64,000 nucleotides of DNA from Candidatus Accumulibacter proximus (GCA_016709675.1 JADJMH010000012.1:163964-227963); one strand, 5' to 3'; counted from the first letter of the stretch, positions 18,659 to 28,026 are shown. The notes: generated by a model not told the origin, from the letters alone. Numbers and translations: made by a program.

Positions 18659-19391
18659 AGCGCTACTACCCGGTCATCCGTGTCGTCGGTGTGTTGGTCC
18701 TGGGCTTTGCCTTGCTCTCCTGGTCCGCTGCTCTTCTCCTGGTGCAGGTGGCGCCACAGCCTAGGCGTTTTGTTCCGGGGGTGGTGGGGGACCTGCCGGA
18801 CGGCTTCTCCTGGTGTCTGGTGGGGATCCGTTTGCGCTGCCTCTGGCTTGTTTCGGCGGTCTCGCGGCATCCTCCAACCTCCTGTCACTGAGCTGGTCTG
18901 GCTTGGCGGTATGGGGCTGATCGTTCTCGCGGTAGCCATCCTGCCCTTGCTCGGCATCGGCGGTCGCCAGATGTTCAAGGGAAACCCGATAAGCTAGAGG
19001 TTGTGGGTGGTCTATGCCGGCATTACCGTGCTCGCGGCACCACTGGGCCGGCATGACTGGTTCGACGCTGTGGTGCACGCTTTCAGCACCATGGGCCTCG
19101 GCGGCTTTTCACCGCCGTTTCGGCTTCTGGAACTCGCCGCAATCGGGGTTTCCGTCTTCGTTTGGGGGACCCGGTCTTTCCCCAGGCGCCTGCCTTCAAT
19201 GTCATTTCCTGCGTACGCGGCTGTTCAATCTGTGGCCTTTTTCGCGCCATTGTGGATGCTCTTCCGGGCCGCGGCGCGGACGGGCGACGCTGACACTTCA
19301 GATCTGGGTCTGCAGCTTCGCCATGCTGCTTGGTCGTCTGGAAATATTTACCCTGCTGGTGGTACTGACGCCGGCCTTCTGGCGCCGATAG
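18655..19391 (+). pseudogene. TrkH-type potassium transporter relic
   Basis: Remnants of a TrkH/KtrB K+ transporter spread over several frames. The start overlaps the regulator stop (ATGA) and reads KRYYPVIRV; LGGMGLIVLAVAILPLLGIGG appears near 18900-18980, VYAGITVL then HDWFDAVVHAFSTMGLGGF near 19010-19110, FWNSP near 19130, and the end FAMLLGRLEIFTLLVVLTP to a stop at 19391. The span is about 740 bp where an intact gene needs about 1450, so large internal parts are lost as well as the frame. This is decay rather than a single sequencing error. Confidence 0.85.
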
Positions 19392-19431
19392 CCCTAAACT
19401 AGCGACATGAACGCCGATCGCTTCCTTGCGC

Positions 19432-20529
19432 ATGGCCGATAGCCCGCTGCAGGCCCGCCTGCGGCTTCGCCGCCGGCGCCGCCTGCGCGAATCCGACGTG
19501 CGCGTCGCCGGGCAACTGCAGCGCATCATCGTTCGCATCGTCTGGGCGGGCTTGGTGGTGGTGATCCTGATCGGTCTCGGCACACTTGGCTTCCACGAGA
19601 TTGCCGGTGACAACGCGGACTGGTCGGATGCGCTCTACATGACGCTGATCACCATCTCGACGGTGGGCTATGGCGAAATAGTCCCTCTCCATACGATCAG
19701 CGAACGGCTGTTTGCCGGTCTGGTCGCGATTGCCGGCCTCGGCGCGCTGACCTTTCTATTCACCAGCCTGTCAGTGTTCTTCCTCGAGAAGGACCTTGAT
19801 CTTTCCCTGCGGAGACGACGGATGGAAAAACGGATTCAAAAACTGCGGCAGCATTTCATCATTTGCGGTTTCGGGCGAGTTGGTCGGAGTGTCGCGCGGG
19901 AACTCCACAACACCGGCCGTCACTACGTCGCCATTGACATCGAAGCTGATCGCTTCGAGGAGAACCTCGACAAGTTTCCCGGTCTGCTCCACCTGCAGGG
20001 GGACGCTTCCGACGACGATCTGCTCGAAGCGGCCGACATCGAGGACGCCCGCGGGCTGTTTGCGGTCACCGGCGACGACTCACGCAATCTGATGATCATC
20101 ATCACCGCCAGACAGCTCAATCCCAACCTGCGGATTGTCGCCCGCGCCCAGGAACTGCGCAACGTCGAGAAGATGAGTCGGGCGGGCGCCGACACGGTGA
20201 TTTCGCCTGATTTCACCGGTGGCACCCGCCTGGCTTCGGCGATGGTCAGACCGCACGTCGTCGGCTTCCTTGACGAGATGATCCGTTCCGACAAGAACGT
20301 ACGGGTGGAAGAGGTACCGGTTCCCGCCAATTTTCCGCCGACCCGAGTCGGCGACCTGCGTCTGCGCAGTCCCGACTATATCCTGCTCGCCTTGCGCGAG
20401 GGCGATGGAGCCTGGGTATTCAATCCCAAGGTTGACCACGTCATCCACGCCGGCAATACGATCATCGCCATGGCGAGCCCTTCCGGGCGTGCCCAGATCA
20501 AGGCGCACCTGATCGAAAAGATGGGCTGA
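19432..20529 (+). CDS. Two-TM potassium channel with RCK (TrkA-N) domain
   Basis: 365-residue K+ channel subunit. First membrane helix about residues 28-50, a pore loop with selectivity filter TVGYGE near 78, second helix about 92-115, then an RCK domain with nucleotide-binding FIICGFGRVGRSVAREL near 138 and a TrkA-C-like end. It is intact, in contrast to the neighbouring trkH relic, and could now be the K+ path linked to this locus. ATG 19432 chosen; a TTG 6 bases upstream is possible. Confidence 0.92.
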   Translation: MADSPLQARLRLRRRRRLRESDVRVAGQLQRIIVRIVWAGLVVVILIGLGTLGFHEIAGDNADWSDALYMTLITISTVGYGEIVPLHTISERLFAGLVAIAGLGALTFLFTSLSVFFLEKDLDLSLRRRRMEKRIQKLRQHFIICGFGRVGRSVARELHNTGRHYVAIDIEADRFEENLDKFPGLLHLQGDASDDDLLEAADIEDARGLFAVTGDDSRNLMIIITARQLNPNLRIVARAQELRNVEKMSRAGADTVISPDFTGGTRLASAMVRPHVVGFLDEMIRSDKNVRVEEVPVPANFPPTRVGDLRLRSPDYILLALREGDGAWVFNPKVDHVIHAGNTIIAMASPSGRAQIKAHLIEKMG

Positions 20530-20574
20530 CGACTCCTCGCAGTCGCCCGACCGCTCGTCGAGGCGGCTTTGATC

Positions 20575-20946
20575 TCAGGTCATCGAATGCAGACCAAAGA
20601 CGTTGCCCTCGGTATCCACGGCCAGAGCGCAGAAACCGTATTCGCCAATCGAGAACTTTTCGCGGCAGATGCGGCCGCCGGCCTTGACGACTCGCGCGGC
20701 TTCGACCGCGCAGTCCTCGCAGCCAAAATACACCAGCGTGCTGTTGCCTCCCGACGGCATCCCTTCCATCCTGACCAGCGAACCCGAGGCACCGCCCTGC
20801 CCCATCTGCATCGGAAAAGCGAACATCTCCACGCCAGGGCTGTTGAGCGCTTCTAGTTTGACGCCAAGAACGGATTCATAGAAAGACTTGGCGCGCGCCA
20901 TCTCCTGCACGTAGATTTCAAACCAGCGAACCGGATTTTCGTTCAT
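20575..20946 (-). CDS. VOC (glyoxalase/bleomycin resistance) family protein
   Basis: 123-residue single-domain vicinal-oxygen-chelate protein. It starts MNENPVRWFEIYVQEMARAK with the typical FYESVLG helix and ends with VDTEGNVFGLHS, matching the paired beta-alpha-beta modules. ATG 20946 has GGAGA about 7 bases upstream. Substrate unknown. Convergent with the K+ channel gene. Confidence 0.88.
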   Translation of the reverse strand: MNENPVRWFEIYVQEMARAKSFYESVLGVKLEALNSPGVEMFAFPMQMGQGGASGSLVRMEGMPSGGNSTLVYFGCEDCAVEAARVVKAGGRICREKFSIGEYGFCALAVDTEGNVFGLHSMT

Positions 20947-20998
20947 TCTGTATCTCCTTTTTGGCAACCAGAGCCGTTGATATTTGGTTCGGGCAGAG

Positions 20999-22387
20999 TC
21001 AGGCCGGCGCCAGTGGCAGGCTCAGGGTAAAGACTGCACCGCCCTCGGTCCGGTTCGCCGCTTCCAGGCGACCGCCGTGCCGTTCGACAATGCCATAGCT
21101 GATCGACAGACCCAGCCCGGTCCCCTGCCCAACCGGTTTGGTTGTGAAGAACGGGTCGAACAGACGCGAGAGGTTCGCCGACGCTATCCCCGGTCCGTTG
21201 TCTGCGAAGTGCACCCGGATCGTCCCCTCGCACACTTCAGCACTGATGTCGAGCGCCGGCGATTCGCCACCGACAGTGGCGTCACGGGCGTTCTGCACGA
21301 GGTTCATCAGGACCTGCTGCATCTGGCCGGAAGACCCGATAACCAGCAACTCGCTGGGCAAGTCGACATTCACCTGGAAGTTGCGCGGCCCGGCACGAAC
21401 CACCCAGCGCACTGCCCGCGCGACGACCTCAGACAGGTTGAACGACTCGTCGGCACTGCGGTCGACCGCCGAGAATCGCTTCAGTCCGTCGACGATGTCG
21501 CGCGTGCGCTCGGCGCCCTCGGTCATGCCGTCGAGCAGTGGCGTCAGGTCGGCCATGATGCGGTCGATACGCAATTCCTGGCGCAATCCTTCGGTTTCCG
21601 GCGATCGCAGGCACTGTTCCGAGTGCACCGCCTCGAGATAAGTCTGCAGGCGCGTGGCGTAGCGTCGGATGGCCAGCACGTTGCCGAGAACGAAGCTGAT
21701 CGGATTGTTCAGCTCGTGTGCCACACCGGCGACCAGGCGACCAAGCGAAGCCATCTTCTCGGCCTGCAGAAGCTGCTGCTGAGTGCGCTTGAGATCCTCG
21801 TGCGCCTGTCGCAGCGCGTGATAGGCACGGCGCAGTTCGCCGACCGGGCGGCCGGTCAACACCATCCCGACCAGCTTGCCTGTTCCCGAGAGCCGTGGCG
21901 TACAGTTCAGCGAGACCGGCAGCGGGCTGCCATCGCGACCACTGATCAGCAGCTCGCAATCCTGGACGTTCGCCGGGCGGGCGGCCGAAAAGAAGTCGCG
22001 TACGCGCTGCCTTGAGGCCTGATCGGCGAAGAGGTCGCAGAGCGGTCGCCCGCGCAGGCCAGTCTCGTCCAGGCCGATGAAGCGTCGCAGCGAATCATTG
22101 ACCTCCTGGATCGCGCCATGCCGGTTGCACACGATGAGGATGTCCGACATCGACGCCAGAACGCTTTCGATGAACTGCTGCGATTCCTCGAGCGCGGCGT
22201 TCTTCTGCTCGAGGACCACCTCGTACTGGAGAAGGTCGTTGTACACCTCGTCCATCTTGCGAATCACCTCGACCCAGACCGTCTCGTCCACGCCGTCCAG
22301 TGCCGACTGCGGTTCCGGCAGCCGCGCATCGGGCGCGACCAGCGAAGGCCTCGGCAGACGCTTAATCGGTAAGCCGGTGCGGGCCAT
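20999..22387 (-). CDS. PAS histidine kinase, HupT/HoxJ-like
   Basis: About 462-residue soluble sensor kinase: an N-terminal ~50-residue tail, a coiled-coil-like helix (VIRKMDEVYNDLLQYEVVLEQ in part), PAS (about 75-200), HisKA with H-box AGVAHELNNPISFV near 235, and HATPase (NLVQNARDA, DNGPGI, GTGLGLSIS). The H-box and following GNVLAIRRYA resemble HupT/HoxJ kinases that, with an NtrC-type activator, control uptake hydrogenases. It is divergent from a hydrogenase operon that has a sigma-54-like promoter, which supports that role. The reading frame extends to 22510; ATG 22387 or 22474 are likely starts. The activator gene (hupR/hoxA) is not in the window. Confidence 0.82.
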   Translation of the reverse strand: MARTGLPIKRLPRPSLVAPDARLPEPQSALDGVDETVWVEVIRKMDEVYNDLLQYEVVLEQKNAALEESQQFIESVLASMSDILIVCNRHGAIQEVNDSLRRFIGLDETGLRGRPLCDLFADQASRQRVRDFFSAARPANVQDCELLISGRDGSPLPVSLNCTPRLSGTGKLVGMVLTGRPVGELRRAYHALRQAHEDLKRTQQQLLQAEKMASLGRLVAGVAHELNNPISFVLGNVLAIRRYATRLQTYLEAVHSEQCLRSPETEGLRQELRIDRIMADLTPLLDGMTEGAERTRDIVDGLKRFSAVDRSADESFNLSEVVARAVRWVVRAGPRNFQVNVDLPSELLVIGSSGQMQQVLMNLVQNARDATVGGESPALDISAEVCEGTIRVHFADNGPGIASANLSRLFDPFFTTKPVGQGTGLGLSISYGIVERHGGRLEAANRTEGGAVFTLSLPLAPA

Positions 22388-22898
22388 CGGGCGGCAGACC
22401 AAGACTGGCACAGACAGCAACAACTGGCGCCTGACGCGGGCGACCGCCCGCTGCCGAACGCCGTTGGTGGCCATAACGCAGCTCGTAGCCGGTGATCCGG
22501 GCCACGGCAAGTCTGCGTTTGAGAGGGAGGATCGGGCGGCTCATGCGTTGATCGTAGAGACAATCGCTGCCCGTTGCAAGGTTGCCGCGATCGCGGAGCG
22601 GATCGCGAGGTCAGTGGCGGTGACCCGCAGTCCCTGGAGGAGGCAGGCACTATCGGCAGCCGTTGCGCGACGGCACAAGTGTCGCTCGACCGCGCTGCAA
22701 AGCAAGTTTCCACTTGCTGCCCAAGGCGCAAAGAAAGATTTCCTCCCGCTCTGCTGGCATAAACTGATGTCTTTGTTTTCAATATACATTTCAATCTGGC
22801 ACGGTTCTTGTGTGCATCGGCGTTAGGGAATGCACACGCGCTCCCTGACGTGCCGGGGAAAACCTCCCGACCAGCGGTCGGACGACGAGAGAGGGAAG
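22388..22898. other. Divergent control region of the hydrogenase locus
   Basis: About 510 bp between the sensor kinase and hydrogenase small-subunit starts. It holds a sigma-54-like promoter (22797-22812) preceded by an AT-rich stretch (about 22765-22795) that could bind IHF. A short minus-strand frame (from ATG 22544, opening MSRPILPLKRRL) may be an alternative or frameshifted kinase N-terminus; the rest shows nothing I can assign. Confidence 0.5.
22797..22812 (+). promoter_or_regulatory. Sigma-54 promoter for the hydrogenase operon
   Basis: TGGCACGGTTCTTGTG matches the -24/-12 consensus TGGCACG-N4-TTGC(A/T) except for T instead of C at -12. It lies about 85-100 bp upstream of the small-subunit start. 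Sigma-54 promoters with NtrC-type activators drive several uptake-hydrogenase operons, in agreement with the HupT/HoxJ-like kinase next door. Confidence 0.65.
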
Positions 22899-24077
22899 AT
22901 GAAAATGGCAAATACCAGTCTGCTGAAGCTGGAAGGGGATTCGCGCATTGCTGCGACAAGCGAACGACTCGGCATGCCGCGGCGCGAATTTCTGCAGTTC
23001 TGCGCCACCGTGGCAGCCGGCCTTGGCTTGCCGCAGGGGGCGGATGCAGCAGTAGCAGAGGCGCTCGCCACCAAGAAGCGTCCATCGGTGATCTGGCTGC
23101 ACTTCCAGGAATGTACCGGCTGCACCGAGTCCATGCTGCGGGCCGAGCATCCAACGCTCGAAAAGCTGATTCTCGACGTCATCTCGCTCGACTACCACGA
23201 GACGCTGTTTGCTGCCGCCGGTCATCAGGCCGAACAGGCGCGCAAGACGGCCATGGCCGAGAACAAGGGCAGCTACCTGCTGGTCGTCGAAGGCGCCATC
23301 CCAACCCGCGACGGCGGCATCTACTGCAAGGTCGGCGGCCAGACCGCCATCGACCTGACCAAGGAATGCGCCGCCGACGCGGCAGCGGTGATCGCCATCG
23401 GCTCCTGTGCGAGCTGGGGCGGCATGCCAGCCACCGACCCTAACCCAACCGGAGCTTCCGGCGTCGCAACGGTGCTCGGCAAACCGGTGGTCACGATTCC
23501 CGGTTGCCCGCCAAACCCCTATAACTTCCTGTCCACGGTCGTGCACTTCCTGACCTTTGGCAGCCTGCCGCCAGTCGATGGACTCGGCCGGCCGACATTT
23601 GCCTACTCGCGCCTGATCCACGAAAACTGCGAGCGTCGGGCTCATTTCGATGCCGGTCGTTTCGTCATCGAATTCGGGGATGAAGGGCACCGCAAGGGCT
23701 ACTGCCTCTACAAGGTCGGCTGCAAGGGCCCTGAGACCTACGCCAACTGCCCGACGGTCCTCTTCGGTGACGCTGGCGCCGGCACTTGGCCGGTTGGCTG
23801 CGGCTGTCCCTGCATTGGCTGCACCGAACAGGGTGTCGGTTTCAGCAAGCCGATCCACATGCTGGCCAAGGTAAAGAACGCCGAACCCCCGCAGCAGTAC
23901 CCGCGCATCGTCGAAGAGCAAGGCATCGGTGCGACGCTCGGCTCGGCGGCCATTCTTGCGGCGGTCGCCGGTGCTGCCGCCGGTGGCACGGCCATGGTCG
24001 CACGCAATCTGGGCCTTTCGCACAAGGCTGAGGAAGCCGAGAGAGCCAGGACGGCGAGCGAAAAGACGGAGGTGTGA
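22899..24077 (+). CDS. hybO: [NiFe]-hydrogenase small subunit (Hyb type)
   Basis: 392-residue Fe-S subunit of a membrane-bound group 1 hydrogenase. A Tat signal is present (MPRREFLQF, then a hydrophobic stretch) and the cluster-binding cysteines include ECTGCTES, IGSCASWGG, IPGCPPNP, GCKGP, and CGCPCIGCTE. The proximal site reads ECTGC, not the ECTCC of oxygen-tolerant enzymes. A C-terminal hydrophobic helix (near residues 350-372) anchors the enzyme to the periplasmic face. ATG 22899 follows GAGAGGGAAG. First gene of an O-A-B-C order as in E. coli hyb; one base separates it from hybA. Confidence 0.94.
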   Translation: MKMANTSLLKLEGDSRIAATSERLGMPRREFLQFCATVAAGLGLPQGADAAVAEALATKKRPSVIWLHFQECTGCTESMLRAEHPTLEKLILDVISLDYHETLFAAAGHQAEQARKTAMAENKGSYLLVVEGAIPTRDGGIYCKVGGQTAIDLTKECAADAAAVIAIGSCASWGGMPATDPNPTGASGVATVLGKPVVTIPGCPPNPYNFLSTVVHFLTFGSLPPVDGLGRPTFAYSRLIHENCERRAHFDAGRFVIEFGDEGHRKGYCLYKVGCKGPETYANCPTVLFGDAGAGTWPVGCGCPCIGCTEQGVGFSKPIHMLAKVKNAEPPQQYPRIVEEQGIGATLGSAAILAAVAGAAAGGTAMVARNLGLSHKAEEAERARTASEKTEV

Positions 24078-24078
24078 G

Positions 24079-25104
24079 ATGCGTACGCAAAGGCCAGATA
24101 TTCCCGAAGACGGTAACCCCCGTCGGCAGTTCCTGAAAGGTTGCGCCGCTGCCGGTGCAGCCGTCGCTGCCGGCGCGGTCAGCACGACCGCCGAAGCTCG
24201 CGAAACCTACCAGCGCCCCCCGGAGGCGCTCGGGCTGCTCTACGACGCGACGCTGTGCATCGGCTGCAAGGCCTGCGTTGCCGCCTGCAAGCGGGCAAAC
24301 GACAATCCGGCCGAGTTCTCGACGGCCGACAAGCTGTGGGATACCCCGCTCGACACCAGCGGCTACACCTTCAACATCATCAAGATGTACCGCAGCGGCA
24401 CGATGACCACCAAGGACGACGAAACCAACGGGTACGCGTTCATGAAGACCTCGTGCATGCATTGCGCCGACCCGTCCTGCGTTTCGGCCTGTCCGGTGAC
24501 GGCAATGGTCAAGGACCCGACGACCGGTATCGTCGCCTACGACCCCCAAGCATGCGTCGGCTGCCGCTACTGCGTCGTCGCCTGTCCGTTCGGCATTCCC
24601 AAGTACCAGTATGACTCGCCGACCGGCAAGATCGGCAAATGCGAACTCTGCCGGCATCGCCACAAGGACGGCCACTATTCGGCCTGTGCCGAGGTCTGTC
24701 CAACCGGCGCGACGCTTTATGGCCGGACCAGCGACCTGCTGAGCGAAGCCAAACGCCGTCTGGCCCTGCAGCCGGGCAGTGTGACCACCTATCCGCGCGG
24801 CAACCTCAGCGGCGGCGCGGATCAGAGTTATGAAGGCTACGTCGGCAACTACAAGCAGCACGTCTACGGCGAAACCGAGTATGGCGGCACACAGGTCCTG
24901 AAGCTCTCGGCGGTTGACTTCGAGAAGGTCGGCATGCCTTACCTCTCGCCGAAGTCGTCGGCTTCCACCTCGGAGACGATTCAGCACACGCTCTACGGCG
25001 GACTGCTGATGCCTTTTGCCGTCCTCGGAGCAATGACCTACGTTGCCAAACGCAACGTTCATCATGAAGACGATGCGCCGGCAGACGAACCCGGGAAGGA
25101 GTGA
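24079..25104 (+). CDS. hybA: Hydrogenase ferredoxin-like subunit HybA
   Basis: 341-residue periplasmic electron-transfer subunit with four 4Fe-4S sites: CIGCKACVAAC, CMHCADPSCVSACP, CVGCRYCVVACP, and CELCRHRHKDG..CAEVCP. A Tat signal PRRQFLKG is at residues 14-21 and a C-terminal hydrophobic helix near 310-328 anchors it. It passes electrons between the small subunit and the HybB quinone protein. The start is 1 bp after hybO and the stop lies before hybB by 2 bp, so translation is probably coupled. Confidence 0.93.
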   Translation: MRTQRPDIPEDGNPRRQFLKGCAAAGAAVAAGAVSTTAEARETYQRPPEALGLLYDATLCIGCKACVAACKRANDNPAEFSTADKLWDTPLDTSGYTFNIIKMYRSGTMTTKDDETNGYAFMKTSCMHCADPSCVSACPVTAMVKDPTTGIVAYDPQACVGCRYCVVACPFGIPKYQYDSPTGKIGKCELCRHRHKDGHYSACAEVCPTGATLYGRTSDLLSEAKRRLALQPGSVTTYPRGNLSGGADQSYEGYVGNYKQHVYGETEYGGTQVLKLSAVDFEKVGMPYLSPKSSASTSETIQHTLYGGLLMPFAVLGAMTYVAKRNVHHEDDAPADEPGKE

Positions 25105-25106
25105 TC

Positions 25107-26276
25107 ATGAGCGCCCAGCAGCATGCAGCACCAGAGCCGATTGGCGGCAGCCTGTTCAATGCCACGACGCTCGTCTGTGGCGTACTGATTGCCGTCATGG
25201 CCACGATCATCGTCGTCCGTCTGTTTTTTGGTCTCGCCTCGACGACCAACGTCAACGATGGTTACTCCTGGGGCCTATGGGTCGTGGTGGACGTTTTCAT
25301 CGGCTCGGCCCTGGCCTGCGGCGGCTTCTGCATGGCGCTGCTGGTCTATATCTTCAACAAGGGCAAGTATCATCCGCTGGTGCGTCCGGCCCTGCTTGGC
25401 AGCCTCTTCGGCTATACCCTGGCCGGTGCCGCCATCACCTTCGATCTGGGGCGCTGGTGGAACTTCTGGCATATCTTCTGGCCAGGCTACTTCAACGTAA
25501 ACTCGGTCATGTTCGAGGTCGCTGCCTGCATCACCCTGTATATCATTGTCATGTGGATCGAGTTCTCGCCGGTCTTTCTCGAAAAGCTGGGCCTGCGCGA
25601 CGCGCGCCGGAAACTCGAGAAAGTGTTGTACATCTTCATCGCGCTCGGCGTCGTCCTGCCGATGATGCACCAGGCTTCGCTGGGAACGATGCTCGTCGTC
25701 ATGGGCGGCCAGGTCCATCCCCTCTGGCAAACCCCGGTGCTGCCTTTGCTCTACCTGCTTTCGGCCATCACACTGGGCTACGGAGTCATCCTCTTCGAGT
25801 CCTGTGTCGCCGCGTCCGCTTACCGGCGGCAAGTCGAGGTACCCCTCCTCAATCCGATGGCCAGGGTGATGCTCGGCACCATGGCCGTCTTCCTGGTGGT
25901 ACGGTTCGCCGATATCCTCTGGCGCGGTGTGATCGGCGAGGCGTTCAAGCCAACTTACATCGCGCTGACCTTCTGGGTCGAGAATGGCTGTCTGATCGCC
26001 CCTTTCCTGCTGATCGGCACGACCGAGGCGCGGCGCAACCCGGCCAGGCTGTTTCTCGCCGGCATCGCGGTCATGCTCAGCGGCATCCTGCTGCGCCTCA
26101 ATGGCTTCCTGATCACCTTCGACACCGGGCCGGGCTGGAGGTATTTCCCGTCGGTACCGGAATTGCTGGTTACCCTGGGCATCTTCGCCGCCGAGGTATT
26201 CGGCTATATTTACATCACCCGCCGATTCCCGGTTTTGCCGCGTGAAGAGCCGTATGCTCAGCCGGCGCACAGCTAA
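25107..26276 (+). CDS. hybB: Hydrogenase membrane subunit HybB (NrfD/PsrC family)
   Basis: 389-residue integral membrane protein with about ten hydrophobic helices and no haem-ligand pattern, as expected for HybB, which exchanges electrons with menaquinone/ubiquinone. Helical blocks begin near residues 18, 55, 90, 130, 170, 205, 245, 285, 315 and 345. GTG 25101 could add two residues, but ATG 25107 after GGAAGGAG is better. Between hybA and the large subunit, as in the E. coli operon. Confidence 0.93.
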   Translation: MSAQQHAAPEPIGGSLFNATTLVCGVLIAVMATIIVVRLFFGLASTTNVNDGYSWGLWVVVDVFIGSALACGGFCMALLVYIFNKGKYHPLVRPALLGSLFGYTLAGAAITFDLGRWWNFWHIFWPGYFNVNSVMFEVAACITLYIIVMWIEFSPVFLEKLGLRDARRKLEKVLYIFIALGVVLPMMHQASLGTMLVVMGGQVHPLWQTPVLPLLYLLSAITLGYGVILFESCVAASAYRRQVEVPLLNPMARVMLGTMAVFLVVRFADILWRGVIGEAFKPTYIALTFWVENGCLIAPFLLIGTTEARRNPARLFLAGIAVMLSGILLRLNGFLITFDTGPGWRYFPSVPELLVTLGIFAAEVFGYIYITRRFPVLPREEPYAQPAHS

Positions 26277-26299
26277 CGCGCTTTTCAGGAGACAAGAAA

Positions 26300-28003
26300 A
26301 TGTCGCAAAGAGTCACGATTGATCCGGTCACCCGAATCGAAGGTCACCTGCGGGTTGACGTTGAAGTCGACGCCGGCAAGGTCAGGAAAGCGTGGGCCTC
26401 GGGCCAGATGTGGCGTGGCGTCGAGAACATCCTGATTGGTCGCGATCCGCGCGATGCCTGGGCGATCACCCAGCGCATCTGTGGCGTGTGCACGACGGTG
26501 CATGCGCTCGCCTCGGTACGCGCGGTCGAGAATGCCCTCCAGCTCGAGCTGCCGGTCAACGCCCAGTACATCCGGAACATGATCATTCTGGCGCATGCGG
26601 TGCACGACCACATCGTGCACTTCTACCACCTCTCGGCGCTCGACTGGGTCGATGTCACCAGTGCCCTGAAAGCCGACCCGGCCAAGGCGGCCAGCCTCGC
26701 CGAGAGCCTCTCGAGCTGGCCAGGCAACAGCAAGGCCGAGTTCACCAAGGTCAAAGAGCGCCTGGCCGGCTTCGTCGGCACCGGGCAACTCGGCATCTTC
26801 ACCAACGGTTACTGGGGACATCCAGCGATGAAGCTGCCGCCGGAGGTCAACCTGATCGCGGTGGTCCACTATCTGCAGGCGCTCGAAGTACAGCGGCACG
26901 CCAACAAGGTGGTCAGCATTCTCGGCGGCAAGACCCCTCATATCCAGAACGTTGCCGTCGGGGGTGTCTGCAATGCGCTGGCCATCGACTCACAATCCGT
27001 GCTCACCGTCGAACGTCTGCTGGCCGTCAGGGGCTGGATCGATCAGCTCGCGGACTTCGTCAAGAATGTCTACCTGATCGACGTCGCGGTGGTCGGAGGC
27101 TTCTACCCGGAGTGGACAACCATCGGCCGCGGCATCGTCGACTATATCTCGGTGCCCGACATTCCCCTCGACGGCAGAAACACGCAGTTTGCGCTGCCCG
27201 GCGGCCATATTGCCGGCGGCGACCTCGCCAGCTTCAAGGAAATCAAGACGCACGACGACGCCTACTTCAGGGATGGCGTGACCGAATCGGTCAAGCATTC
27301 GTGGTACGAAGGCGGCAAGGGTCCACTGCATCCGTACAAGGGCGAAACGCGACCGCAATACACCGATTTCCAGGAAGACGGCAAGTATTCCTGGTTGAAG
27401 TCGCCGACCTTCTATGAGAAGCCAATGCAGGTTGGGCCGCTGCCACGCGTGCTGGCGATGGTCGCTGCCGGGCACAAACCGACCATCGACTATGCCACGC
27501 ATGCGCTTGACCTGGTTTCCACCGTGGCCAAGACCAAGGTCGGTCTCGACGCGCTGCACTCGACGATCGGCCGTCACGCGGCACGGGCCGTCGCCTGTGC
27601 GGTGGAGGTCGACGAACTGGCCCGGCAATGGGATCTGCTGTTGGCCAGCATGGCCAAGGGTGACCTCAAGACCTTCAACAAGCCCGTCTTCCCGAAAGGC
27701 GAGATCTCTGGCGTCGGCATGCACGAAGCACCGCGCGGCGTTCTCTCGCACTGGATAGTGATCAACGACGGCAAGATCAGGAATTACCAGTGCGTCGTGC
27801 CGACCACCTGGAATGCGGCCCCGCGCAACGAGAAGGACGAGCCCGGGGCTTACGAGGCCTGCCTCGCCGGGACGCCGGTCGCCATTCCGGACCAACCGCT
27901 CGAAGTGCTGCGCACCGTGCACTCCTTTGACCCCTGCCTTGCCTGCGCGGTGCATGTCGTCGATCAGGAGAACCAGCCGGTGGTCAAAGTCAGGGCCACC
28001 TGA
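26300..28003 (+). CDS. hybC: [NiFe]-hydrogenase large subunit (Hyb type)
   Basis: 567-residue catalytic subunit carrying the Ni-Fe(CN)2CO site. Both cysteine pairs are present: RICGVC near residues 59-64 and DPCLAC near 546-551. After the His of DPCLACAVH a 15-residue C-terminal peptide remains, the part removed by the HybD protease once nickel is inserted. The opening RVTIDPVTRIEGHLRV is the L0 motif. A clear ribosome-binding site (AGGAGA) precedes ATG 26300. No Tat signal, so it is exported with the small subunit. Confidence 0.96.
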   Translation: MSQRVTIDPVTRIEGHLRVDVEVDAGKVRKAWASGQMWRGVENILIGRDPRDAWAITQRICGVCTTVHALASVRAVENALQLELPVNAQYIRNMIILAHAVHDHIVHFYHLSALDWVDVTSALKADPAKAASLAESLSSWPGNSKAEFTKVKERLAGFVGTGQLGIFTNGYWGHPAMKLPPEVNLIAVVHYLQALEVQRHANKVVSILGGKTPHIQNVAVGGVCNALAIDSQSVLTVERLLAVRGWIDQLADFVKNVYLIDVAVVGGFYPEWTTIGRGIVDYISVPDIPLDGRNTQFALPGGHIAGGDLASFKEIKTHDDAYFRDGVTESVKHSWYEGGKGPLHPYKGETRPQYTDFQEDGKYSWLKSPTFYEKPMQVGPLPRVLAMVAAGHKPTIDYATHALDLVSTVAKTKVGLDALHSTIGRHAARAVACAVEVDELARQWDLLLASMAKGDLKTFNKPVFPKGEISGVGMHEAPRGVLSHWIVINDGKIRNYQCVVPTTWNAAPRNEKDEPGAYEACLAGTPVAIPDQPLEVLRTVHSFDPCLACAVHVVDQENQPVVKVRAT

Positions 28004-28026
28004 CGCGGGTCACAGCGGCCCTCGCC

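Noticed and set aside
22362..22544. 60-codon minus-strand frame starting MSRPILPLKRRL
   Set aside because: Might be a frameshifted start of the kinase, but no repaired reading is convincing, and ATG 22387 already gives a normal-length kinase.
22791..24185. 464-codon minus-strand frame over the hydrogenase small subunit
   Set aside because: Shadow of hybO/hybA; no family features, and the sense frame has Tat and Fe-S motifs.
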